A stretch of DNA of 64,000 bases from Ciona intestinalis (taxonomy: Eukaryota; Chordata; Ascidiacea; Phlebobranchia; Cionidae). Both the position numbers and the translations under genes were made by a program. Shown piece by piece: positions 48,301 to 56,861 of the stretch (positions within the stretch are counted from its first letter, which is position 1; each line of letters starts with the position of its first letter). The DNA lies in assembly GCF_000224145.3 (NCBI RefSeq), contig NC_020168.2, positions 4,871,480 through 4,935,479 of the forward strand. The letters are read 5' to 3'. The notes beneath the pieces were generated by a model. The model saw nothing but the letters and a program-made list of their open reading frames with translations. It searched no databases and was not told the origin of the DNA.

Positions 48301-48858
48301 GCAGATGGCAAGCAATCCACACATTACGTGAACATTACTTACCCCTTAAACACGGACCATGCAACCAGAGTCGCTTACATATTCGTCGGGCCCAACACTA
48401 AAGTGCACTCTGTGTGGTTTCACGAAAAGTCAACGGACGAGATCGCCTACCTCTCTATCGTTATAAACAACACTGAGTATAAAATAAGCATAGCTTCACT
48501 ACTCGTATCAACCGCAAGACGAAACAGCCTACTTGGTTTTGGCGGCTACCTCACGTTAAGCGATGGCGACCATGTTACTCAATTCGGGTTCGAGGACACA
48601 AAAACGAAAGTGGATCGTTGCGAAGCTGTGGACGACGAAGAAAAGACGGAGAAGTTAGTTCATAAGCTTATCTCTTCCATGTATCCCAATCCTGGTGCCG
48701 TGGAAGAAGTAGTTCAAATTGAGAAGCAAGAATCAAACCCGGAGAAGAACCCGATATATTTATTCGTTGTCATCTTGAATCTGGTTTGCTTCGTCTGCGT
48801 AGTTAGTCTGGTGTGCGCGGTACGAAAGAAGACACTGGTCTCGGCAAGTACAAAGTAA
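45377..48858 (+). CDS. dse: Dermatan-sulfate epimerase (DSE/DSEL N-terminal half)
   Basis: It should convert D-glucuronate to L-iduronate in chondroitin/dermatan sulfate in the Golgi lumen. Five in-phase exons, 45377-45784, 46114-46429, 46498-47440, 47779-47951 and 48203-48858, encode 831 residues. Residues 1-30 are a signal peptide or anchor. Family blocks are HPMLYFNAMDIPRMR, RIHNHAPTNVFALL (His 217/219), GVAYGSYTSRGLTQYIFM (Tyr 274/277), GIADSNHNWFYGPESQL and FNPGHEHPDQNSFVF (His 463/465). They fit the His/Tyr/His catalytic set known for DSE, though numbering against the human enzyme was not checked. One hydrophobic helix near the C-terminus (YLFVVILNLVCFVCVVSLVC) precedes RKK. The protein stops there, whereas vertebrate DSEL continues into a sulfotransferase; that activity is encoded by the next gene, 61 nt away. 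Introns 1 and 3 carry SINE/MITE sequence and a single N. Confidence 0.94.
45805..46078 (+). repeat. SINE tail fragment plus family A MITE, copy 5
   Basis: About 45805-45885 carries SINE tail blocks ('GAAACAGAGCACTCGTGTAA', 'AACGCAAGGATAAA'). Directly after it, 45890-46075 is a family A MITE ('AGTAGAGTTGGGAAAAACGG' to 'TTTTCCCACTCTAC'). Both lie in DSE intron 1. Confidence 0.7.
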
Positions 48859-48919
48859 TGCATTTGGTTAGATTGTTTGTTTCTAAATAGCAGCCACACT
48901 TTGTCGAGTTCGAACAAAA
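48859..48919 (+). promoter_or_regulatory. 61-nt intercistronic region with candidate trans-splice acceptor
   Basis: Between the DSE stop and the next ATG stands 'TTGTTTGTTTCTAAATAG' (AG at 48889-48890), a strong pyrimidine-rich acceptor with a branch-point-like TTCTAAAT. No upstream donor is obvious for it in a 32-nt spacer. Such short spacers with an acceptor are what spliced-leader operons look like in Ciona. Confidence 0.55.
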
Positions 48920-51887
48920 ATGTTAAGTTACTCTATACGTTTCAGGTGGTTCTGGAAGTGTCTGTTCTTAATCACTGTGACATGGCTATTTACGTTGTAT
49001 CACTTCATGTGCCACGAATGTCCACTGATACGAAAAGCAAGACAAGAGTGTCCAATCTCTGACCCGGCGTAAGTTGCAATGTAACATTTGTAGAACAGCA
49101 GCTATAACACATTTTATAAAACTGCTTATCGTAAGGTATTTAAGATCCTAAGCACAACATATTTAGGACCAAATAAATTTTAAGTGAATGAAATAGAGCG
49201 TAAACTTTCAATAGATTACAATTTCACGCTCTACATTATGGCTTTACAAATGTAAGTGCTGGTCTTGAAACTTTATGTACAAACAAAAACGTAAAATAGC
49301 CCAAGCAAGTTAATAGGATTTGGAAACTTTAACATAGCTTTTTAAACTCTATATAGTAGGGTGGGGGAAGACGGGACACTATTAGCATATAATATCTAAA
49401 TACCCTGATCGTTTTTTAAACAAATAACAACGGTCTGTGGGAGTCAGGAGGATACGGTTTTATAATTCTTTGAATGTTCTTTGTTTACTATAAAATGAGA
49501 CGAGAAAATGGAATGAAAAGATGTCCCATCTTCCCCCATCCTACTATATGAAAAATACCGGAGAGAGCGACAAAAGGAAAAGACAAGCACATGGAAAAAA
49601 TAGACAAAATTAACTGATTGAGGATTGTGGTTGCTATATAAGTATATCTAATTCGTGTTAAGTCGTTCAAATTTGCTGATTAATGCAAGTGCCAGTGCGG
49701 GCGCTTACGGCAGATACCAAATCGTTATTCGTAAATGTTGCTCTATTCTGTACAGTGAATTTCTATACGCGAGCACCAAACAACCAATGGTTGTCATCGC
49801 TTCACTTCCTGGTTTCGGCGCCGAATTTATGGAACCTATGTTCGCAAACTCTTCCGATTTCCTATACTTCACTACGGACGACGTACCACCTGAAGTATCA
49901 GGAGACGACAGCTCTCGGTATGATGCGTGCTACTGGCCTCCTAATTTCCAGGTAACGCAACTGTTAACCACATGCAGTTTATGACCTTATTTAGTATTAT
50001 ATAATGACCTATATATTTCCTTTTTATTATAACATTTTGTCGTTCAGTATCTTCTATGATATCGCGCTTATATGTGTAAATTTGTAGGTAATTGCTTTTT
50101 AGAACTTGTCGTCAAGTATCTTGTTCGAGAAAACAAACGCATACAAAAGTAGCAGCGTCGAATTTAACGCAATTCCACTTGTTTTTTACTTACTATAGGG
50201 TCATCCGGGTACCGCTGGGTGGTTTGCAAGCACACATACCGAGCCTCTGCTGTTCCTCAACAATTTGCAAGATCCTAACCCGCACATGAAACATCTCCAG
50301 AAGAAATTTCGGCAACTAAACAAATCACCACGATTTGCCATTAACTTATTGTCCGGCTATTGGAACACTAAGGTATCCTATGCAACGAAACATACATTTT
50401 ATATATAGTTATGTGGGGTAAGATGGGACACCTTTAGCCCTTAATATCCAAATATCCTGATCGTGTTTTAAACAATTACCAACGTATGGGATACGCTTTG
50501 TAATTCTTTCAATGTTTTTTGTTTACCAGCAAATGGAACTGCCTACTATCATTCCGTATTTCCGTCTGGACTATTTAACCAATAACTAATTTATTATGTA
50601 TTTTACTCGTAATATCAAGTGTCACAATAATGTTAAAACATTAAACTTCTTTAGCTCGCTTGGATCAACAATCTCATTGGTCATGACATGCGAACGATCC
50701 TTGTGGTACGAGACCCACGTGACTGGATACACTCACTCATTCGTGACGACTTGGACTACGTACAACGAAAAAGGTTAAAATTACCAAAACGATTTTTACG
50801 AGTGATAATATATTTTTGGGTGCATGATCTTTATAGTTTATTGAAAAATCTATTTAACCCACACTGCCACTTATACGCATGTTAGATAACGTTAACGTCT
50901 AATAGTGGCTGGCATAACATTACAGCATGTGAAATGTTAATTATAATCATGGCCCATACGCTTGTATATAATATGAACAGCATTTATATTCATAGAAAAT
51001 GCCGAGGAATTGTTATATTGGCTATACTACAACATAAACACGTCCAGCGTCAAAATCCAACTTATGTTTTATAGACAGCAAAAAGTCTTGAGAAATCTAC
51101 TTCGAACCCAATCGTGTGTGGCCCCTATAATGCTCCCATGGGAATACGTCTATATGAAGAAGAAAGGTGGCAAGGGCGGTAGAGCCAGCATAGTGGAGAA
51201 ACTTGCTCTTATCTGGGCAAGAAACATTGCAGTGATGATCCGCACCAGCCGAAGTTTGCAAATAGTTAGACTGGAAGATCTTGAAAAGCATCCAGATAAA
51301 GTGGTCGTGGAAGTGTTTAAACGGATGGGCTTGACAGTTTCTGTTCCGCAGATAAATAGAGTAACCAGGTTAGTGGAGAGCGTGACAATGGAACCTTATT
51401 TATTTGTAAGACGAAATAGGAAAAAGTAAGGGTATTTATATTATCTATCAACCTACAAGTACAACGTACCTATAGTACACCACTAACAATACGCCAGTCC
51501 GGTTAAGGTCGATACATTGAAACCGTTACAAAGCAATCCTGCACCGGACGTTACCCTGCACCAGACGTTCGTGCGCTATGTAATTCGATTTTACTTATAT
51601 GAAAACACCGTTACAAGTCTTGATTATAATTTACGCCTCCTCGTCTTCGTCTTGAAGTTGCCACTAAACAACACAAGCACCCTATTCATAAATATTACCG
51701 TACTACGGCGCTGTTTTAAATGAACTATTCACGTAGATCGGTACGGACCGGGTACTTTCCTCGTTTATATGAAGATGCAATTAAAGAGGATCGTGAGCAA
51801 GAGTGGGAAGATGAAATGGACGAAGACGAGATTGAATTGGTAGAAAATATATGCAGTGATGTCATGAAAAAACTCGCGTATTCCTAA
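48920..51887 (+). CDS. Type II Golgi sulfotransferase, like C-terminal half of vertebrate DSEL
   Basis: Six in-phase exons, 48920-49068, 49690-49951, 50199-50372, 50655-50773, 51075-51368 and 51737-51887, encode about 382 residues. The 5' edge of exon 2 is uncertain because several in-phase AGs lie close together. The N-terminus is a signal anchor (WFWKCLFLITVTWLFTLYHF) followed by Cys-rich stem. The luminal part has PMVVIASLPGFGAEFMEPMF at the position of the 5'-phosphosulfate-binding loop and TILVVRDPRDWIHSLIRDD, a clear 3'-phosphate-binding motif of PAPS sulfotransferases. QIVRLEDLEKHPDKVV and the C-terminal DEIELVENICSDVMKKL align with the end of DSEL. Its likely substrate is the glycosaminoglycan made by the DSE protein encoded just upstream. 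Without splicing at 51368 the reading frame would stop at 51429, a possible alternative end. Confidence 0.85.
49350..49549 (+). repeat. MITE-like element, family A, copy 6
   Basis: This is the best-preserved copy, with ends 'TATATAGTAGGGTGGGGGAA' and 'CATCTTCCCCCATCCTACTA', which form terminal inverted repeats of about 20 bases. It lies in intron 1 of the sulfotransferase gene. Confidence 0.85.
50401..50575 (+). repeat. MITE-like element, family A, copy 7
   Basis: It starts 'ATGTGGGGTAAGATGGGACA' and contains 'CCTGATCGTGTTTTAAACAA'. The 3' end is eroded. It lies in the sulfotransferase intron between the exons at 50199 and 50655. Confidence 0.7.
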
Positions 51888-52947
51888 AATAACAAGTTTT
51901 ATATTCTTGGTACTAAATTAGCACTTCAACATGACAACTAAGTATTTGAGTCATTATAGTGTTTTCGTCGGTATTCTTATCGTTTAAATAATGTTTTCTA
52001 CTTATACTTTCTTAAATTGGTGAACTGATACGAATTTTATTGTTTTCTGCCTAACTTTTCTATTAAATAGAGCACAAAAAGGTTGTGTTTTCTTATGGGG
52101 TTGTGTTTTCTTATTTTTGAGAATCCAAAGAACGGGTAAAACTTAACGACCGTATTGAAAGGCACATGTTAGTAGCGTCAAGAAAAGAACGCTATGTGTT
52201 GCTATATATGTGTACACAGTTGTTTTGAGACAGAACTGATAAAATTTTATTTTTTAAGCTTAAAACACACACATTTTATTTTGCGTATATACAACCGTCG
52301 CCCTACTTGATAAATGATAGGCCTACGCTGCTTGCAAAGGCCGTTATCGCTGATTCATTGTGACGGTATTGATTGCTGCAAGTTTTATCACAAGTAGCAT
52401 TCGGCGAAACAAAAAGTTCAGATTTTGTCTGTTGTGATTTGTACAAAAACCGGAAACTGACGTGAACCCATATGTCACACTTACAACCATTGTTTTATTG
52501 CCAGTCGACATACGTATAGCTTATATAATAACTTTAAAGGGAAAGCAGTAGGCTTTTAAACGCAGGTAGAAAAACTGATTTAATCTTATATGTTTTGCGA
52601 AAGGGGGAATTGGCAACAGCGTTCATTGAAAAGTTCAAAAGCGTTCATTTTTCCATTGGCAGCCTTCAGGCAGTGTTTGTGTATCAAGAGACAACGATTT
52701 TACCTTCTACATCTTGAGAAAAAGGTTCGGTTATGTAACTCAGTCTCGTGACAGAGGCATGTGGTTAACTGTTCGTTTCAGATAACCTTTCACGACATCG
52801 CAAGCAGCTATTTCTGCAGGGTGTATGTATGACAGATGATGGAGCAGATAAAGTTTGCACGGCTATAAATTGAAGAGAATTTCGACTAAAATGTTCATTT
52901 AGTGTTACAGGTTACAGCTAAAGAGTCTTGCAGCAATAGTTTGTACA
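51888..52947. other. spacer, nothing recognised
   Basis: AT-rich DNA between the sulfotransferase stop and the SOUL/HEBP gene. The last 40 bases before the ATG contain 'GTGTTACAG' and 'GGTTACAG', possible acceptors for a 5' UTR exon or spliced leader. I see no other feature. Confidence 0.4.
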
Positions 52948-53924
52948 ATGGTTTCCATGGTCGGCTTAGTTGTCTGCTGTATGTTTGTACCGCTGGTTCT
53001 TGGCGACTGGGCAGATACTGCTGTTGGATATGAGCATCCAGTGTGGAATTTAACCGACAACCAACCTAAGGTAAGTTAAATCATAAGATAAACTGTTTTA
53101 TCAAATATTATAGTATTTTGGGCTGTTTTATTTTTCTTTTTGAAACACTACTTTGTTTTTCTTAGGACGGGTCATACCAAGTGCGACGCTACGCGCCCTG
53201 TCATTGGGTAACTACAAATGTCACAGCTTGGACATGGGACGAAGCTGGTGGGACTGGATTCAAGAGGCTTTTTGCTTATATAAACGGGGATAACAACCGA
53301 GGTAAAAGTCTAAAGTCTGTTTTTAAACTTCTGGCGGGATTGAATTCAAGTGGCTTTTTAAAATAAAGTTTTTATTGGTATATTTCTTAGTAGAAGATTT
53401 GATGCATTTTTTTATCTTTGCACAGGCGTCAAAATAGACATGACTGTGCCCGTAGTCGTAAAAATTACCTCCAACCCGTGTGTCTTCTGCCAGAACGTGT
53501 ATACTGTATATTTCTACATACCACAGTTGTACCAAGCAAACCCACCAACTCCAACCGACCCTTCTGTCAAGGTTAAGTTTCTTGACAAACCCTGGGTGGA
53601 ATACGCCAGGTAATATACTGCATATCACATGCAATAATACGATTTAATTTCAACAAGAAAATAGTTTTAGTATTAGCCTATATGTGTTGGACCCGCAAAA
53701 CAAACACTTAATCTCAAATTCTCCCGTATAGGCGATTCACAGGTTTTGCAGAAGGAATGGACCCGTTTGTTGAGACCAACCAATTGTGGAGCGACATGGA
53801 GAGGAACGGCGTAAATTGCACTAAAATATTTGATTCTTACATGTACATGGCCAGCTTCGATTCTCCGTTTAAAATGTTCCATCGTCATAACGAAGTCAGT
53901 CTTCAACAGCAGGCGGGCAAATAG
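52948..53924 (+). CDS. Secreted SOUL/HEBP-family heme-binding-like protein
   Basis: Four in-phase exons, 52948-53070, 53166-53301, 53426-53609 and 53732-53924, encode 211 residues, the usual size of this family. Residues 1-19 form a signal peptide (MVSMVGLVVCCMFVPLVLG). The mature part has the SOUL pattern: YQVRRYAPCHWVTTNV, GFKRLFAYINGDN, KIDMTVPVVVKI, VYTVYFYIPQLYQANPPTPT, RRFTGFAEGMDPF and NEVSLQQ. Vertebrate HEBP1/2 are mainly cytosolic, but secreted HEBP2-like members with extra cysteines are common in animals. Heme or tetrapyrrole binding is a family property only; no heme ligand can be pointed to here. The start is the first ATG after an in-frame stop at 52900. Confidence 0.9.
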
Positions 53925-54959
53925 GCCGATGTGATGATACGTAATGTGAAAACGAAAACCTGAAAAAAATCCCTCATCGGTTTAGCTGTTACAAAACTGT
54001 GTGCCCCATTATCATACCATGGCCCAAGCGTGTAAAACACGCTGCCATGTAATTTTTTCTGCTGTTTAATTTGCGCGTATATTGCATCTGCTTCTTACGC
54101 GGTGTTCACCTTATAAAATGTATATTTGTATCTCGTTAAGCTAGACAGATTTTGGGGCATTTTATCAAGTCATTCCTGTCATGTCCTTTCCTCCGCGCTT
54201 TCTTTGTGGGAAATATAAACCGCCAACAATACGGTGATCACATTATTTTGTTCTATTGCATTTGTGTTTTACATTCTTGCATAATTCTGAGTCAGCTAAA
54301 CCTAAGTTAACACAGAGTCATAGAGTATCAGTTTCCCCGATTGGCTGCAGGTAGTCGATGATCAAACAGATTGTCCGAGTCGAGACGTCACACGACGTGT
54401 CGAGATACTGCGAAAGAACGTTTACTTCGCACCTTTAACACAACATATCAGTATTTTTAACAAACTATTACGCATTTAAGTAATAATGAATACCAGCATG
54501 TGTTGGGAAAAATAATTTTAACGTTTTCAATCGCCATGGTATTTCTATCCAGACGTTAGCGTGATTTTGCTTTTGGATTATGTTTGAAAACGTCATGCGA
54601 CAGTGATCGAAAACGGTAAGTACAGTGGGAACCCGGGATTCGTAACTCGTAAAAAACCGTTCGTGAAGTTACAAATTAGGCTGGTGGAAAGTGTAGGTGG
54701 TTGGTAAATAGTCGGCAGGGCTTAGCGGTTATGCAGCTTTGAAGTTAGATGTTAGTAGTTATACTGCTAATAAGTGTTTGGTTGTTAACTTAACGTTTGT
54801 GGCTAGCAGATAAAGTAGAGGGAGGATTCTTCACCACCACCCAGGCATTATGTAATGTTTGTAACCTTCAAAAATTATAAATCTTTAGGTACATGTTCCG
54901 TGTCCCGTGTGTAGTGTTTTCGATTTATGTAAGTTCGTTTATACATTAATGTAACCAAC
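53925..54959. other. spacer upstream of TSR3
   Basis: There is no gene. Near 54370-54410 a dense cluster reads 'GAGTCGAGACGTCACACGAC' and then 'GTGTCGAG', partly self-complementary and including a CRE-like GACGTCA. It may be promoter-proximal sequence for the TSR3 cluster, though it lies about 570 bases from the ATG. Confidence 0.4.
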
Positions 54960-55757
54960 ATGCCCAAGAAGAAGAAGAATGCATATTCCGGAAAACTCCG
55001 TAATCACAGGCAAAGTAAGCAAGAAACTTCACATCCATCTATCTATGCCCCTGCTTGCCAAGAAGAAAATTCTGACGAAGAAGATGTTGCAACAAAAGTT
55101 GCTTTAAAATTTCCCCTGGCAATGTGGGATTTACAGCAGTGCGATAGAAAGAAATGCACTGGCCGAAAAATGGTCAGAAAAGGTTTGGTGAAGTCATTAA
55201 AACTTCAACAGCGTTTTTCCGGGATTATTTTAAGTCCAATGGCCACGCAGTATGTGTGTGCAAGTGATGCAGAAACTGTTGCAATGCATGGTATTTCAGT
55301 TATAGATTGTTCGTGGGCTAAATTAAGTGAAACACCATTTTCAAGAATGCGTGGAGGTTCATTAAGGTTACTACCATATCTGGTTGCTGCCAATCCAATA
55401 AACTATGGAAGGCCATGTAAACTCTCGTGTGTTGAAGCGTTTGCTGCCACAATGTATATAACTGGCTTCACAGAAACTGCAGAACGAATTTTGAAACTGT
55501 TTAAATGGGGCCACGGTTTTATAAGTTTAAACAAAAGCCTTTTGGATTTATACGCAACTTGTAACACGTCATCTGATGTAATAAAAGCGGAAGAAAACTG
55601 GTTAGAGGAGGAAAAGTGTTCAAAACTGGAAAGCGACTTTGATATGATGAATATTGATATGAGTTTGGAATGCGGAAATCCTAACAGACAAATGGTAGAT
55701 CCTTGCGATTTAAGTGAGGAGTCAACTGAAGATTCTGAATCTGACGCAACAGATTAA
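54960..55757 (+). CDS. tsr3: 18S rRNA aminocarboxypropyltransferase TSR3
   Basis: TSR3 transfers the 3-amino-3-carboxypropyl group of S-adenosylmethionine to the hypermodified pseudouridine of 18S rRNA late in small-subunit maturation. This intronless 265-residue frame starts with a lysine-rich stretch (MPKKKK). It has the N-terminal RLI-like segment (FPLAMWDLQQCDRKKCTGRK, GIILSPMA) and the DUF367/Tsr3 core: DCSW at 116-119, LRLLPYLVAANPINYGRP around 135-152 and CKLSCVEAFAATMYITGF. WGHGFISLNKSLLDLYATC then follows. The acidic Ser-rich tail (EESTEDSESDATD) is typical of animal members. It is first of a packed plus-strand group; SAYSD1 begins 269 bases after its stop. Confidence 0.97.
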   Translation: MPKKKKNAYSGKLRNHRQSKQETSHPSIYAPACQEENSDEEDVATKVALKFPLAMWDLQQCDRKKCTGRKMVRKGLVKSLKLQQRFSGIILSPMATQYVCASDAETVAMHGISVIDCSWAKLSETPFSRMRGGSLRLLPYLVAANPINYGRPCKLSCVEAFAATMYITGFTETAERILKLFKWGHGFISLNKSLLDLYATCNTSSDVIKAEENWLEEEKCSKLESDFDMMNIDMSLECGNPNRQMVDPCDLSEESTEDSESDATD

Positions 55758-56026
55758 CTCTTTATTTTAATAGTTTATTTAAATTTGTGCTTCGATTTGT
55801 TGGCACTATGCTGTGTTGAATTTTTTATCCGTTGATAACCTGGTGCTTGGTTAAATTAAATAGGAACGTTGAAAGGGGCAATAATATAAGTTAGATTGGT
55901 CTATTTTATCTGAACCAATAACTACATATGTTTCATTACAGGTAAACATGAATCATTAATCGAATTGCTGTGTATTGGCATCTAGGTTTTATAACTTAAA
56001 TTAAGGATTAAAATCTCCCAATTGAA

Positions 56027-56482
56027 ATGTCTACAACACAAGATAAACTGGCAGAGTACAGAGCAAGAAAGAAGGCTGAATTTGAAACATGTATGCCAAA
56101 CTTTTCAAGACCATCCAGAACAAAGAGGGAGAATGCTGTTGTTGCATTGATTAACCGCTGGATAAGACGTGCATTGAATAGTCGGTTGTTTTTGATGATA
56201 AAAGACAAAGTATCCAGTTTACCTGTGATAGGAAGACCATTTGTGTTAAAGCTGGTTTTGTGGCTTATTCTTTTTGGGCTTTTTGTTGAGCTGGAGTTTG
56301 GGATGGTGTTTTGTATTTTGTCTGCATTTGTTTTTATTTACTTCAACACATCTACAAATAGGAGGCGTAGTAATGAGCTGAGTGCTTACTCCGTTTTTAA
56401 CAAAAACTGTGAGCGACTGGATGGTACATTTACTGCTGAGCAGTTTGAAAGAGAATTGAGACATGGTCCGTCCTCCACTTAG
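56027..56482 (+). CDS. saysd1: SAYSvFN domain-containing protein 1
   Basis: SAYSD1 is an endoplasmic-reticulum membrane protein linked in mammals to quality control of UFMylated, stalled ribosomes at the translocon. This intronless 151-residue frame has a charged N-terminus (DKLAEYRARKKAEFE), a hydrophobic hairpin at about residues 73-106 (VLWLILFGLFVELEF, FCILSAFVFIYF) and the diagnostic ELSAYSVFN block at 117-125 followed by GTFTAEQFERELR. It lies between TSR3 and GPAA1, with an AATAAA at 56810 that is only 46 bases before the GPAA1 ATG. Confidence 0.95.
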   Translation: MSTTQDKLAEYRARKKAEFETCMPNFSRPSRTKRENAVVALINRWIRRALNSRLFLMIKDKVSSLPVIGRPFVLKLVLWLILFGLFVELEFGMVFCILSAFVFIYFNTSTNRRRSNELSAYSVFNKNCERLDGTFTAEQFERELRHGPSST

Positions 56483-56809
56483 TATGAAAATATGTTTATT
56501 CGGGTGTTTTTATTTATTAAAAAGAGATGCAAAGCACATATTGTAAAGTGCAATTATTTATATTTAATAGGAGAGTCATTTTCGGTCAGTGCACTTTTTG
56601 GTGTTGTATTTATGTATATATTTCGATATATATGTCTTATGTTACGTTATTAAGTCAAATACCGGTAGTATAACTATTGTTTAGGGATATTGATTTATCA
56701 CATTTCTTACTGTATTAATTCATCTTTTAGTTTATTTGTGGTTGTTTTAAATATGTTCACTTGGCGTTTTAAACTGTCCACGGATGCTTTTATGTAGAGG
56801 TAGTCTTAG

Positions 56810-56861
56810 AATAAAGTTCTGCTTGGCATGACTTTTTGAGGCTTGAGCTGGTTATATAGAA
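56810..56861 (+). promoter_or_regulatory. SAYSD1 poly(A) signal next to GPAA1 start
   Basis: AATAAA at 56810-56815 is followed by 'GACTTTTTGAG' and 'GGTTATATAG', either of which could be a splice acceptor, and then the GPAA1 ATG at 56862. The remaining SAYSD1-GPAA1 spacer (56483-56809) has no other feature. A polyadenylation signal this close to the next gene fits an operon-like arrangement. Confidence 0.5.

Noticed and set aside
48600-49068. A single fused epimerase-sulfotransferase protein by splicing
   Set aside because: None of the GT sites I could see before the DSE stop is in phase with the TTTCAG acceptor at 48944 without running into a stop.
51010-51074. Upstream extension of the sulfotransferase exon (ENAEELLYW...)
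   Set aside because: It is open but out of phase with the exon ending at 50773. The acceptor ATAG at 51071-51074 restores phase and the R-Q-Q-K join.
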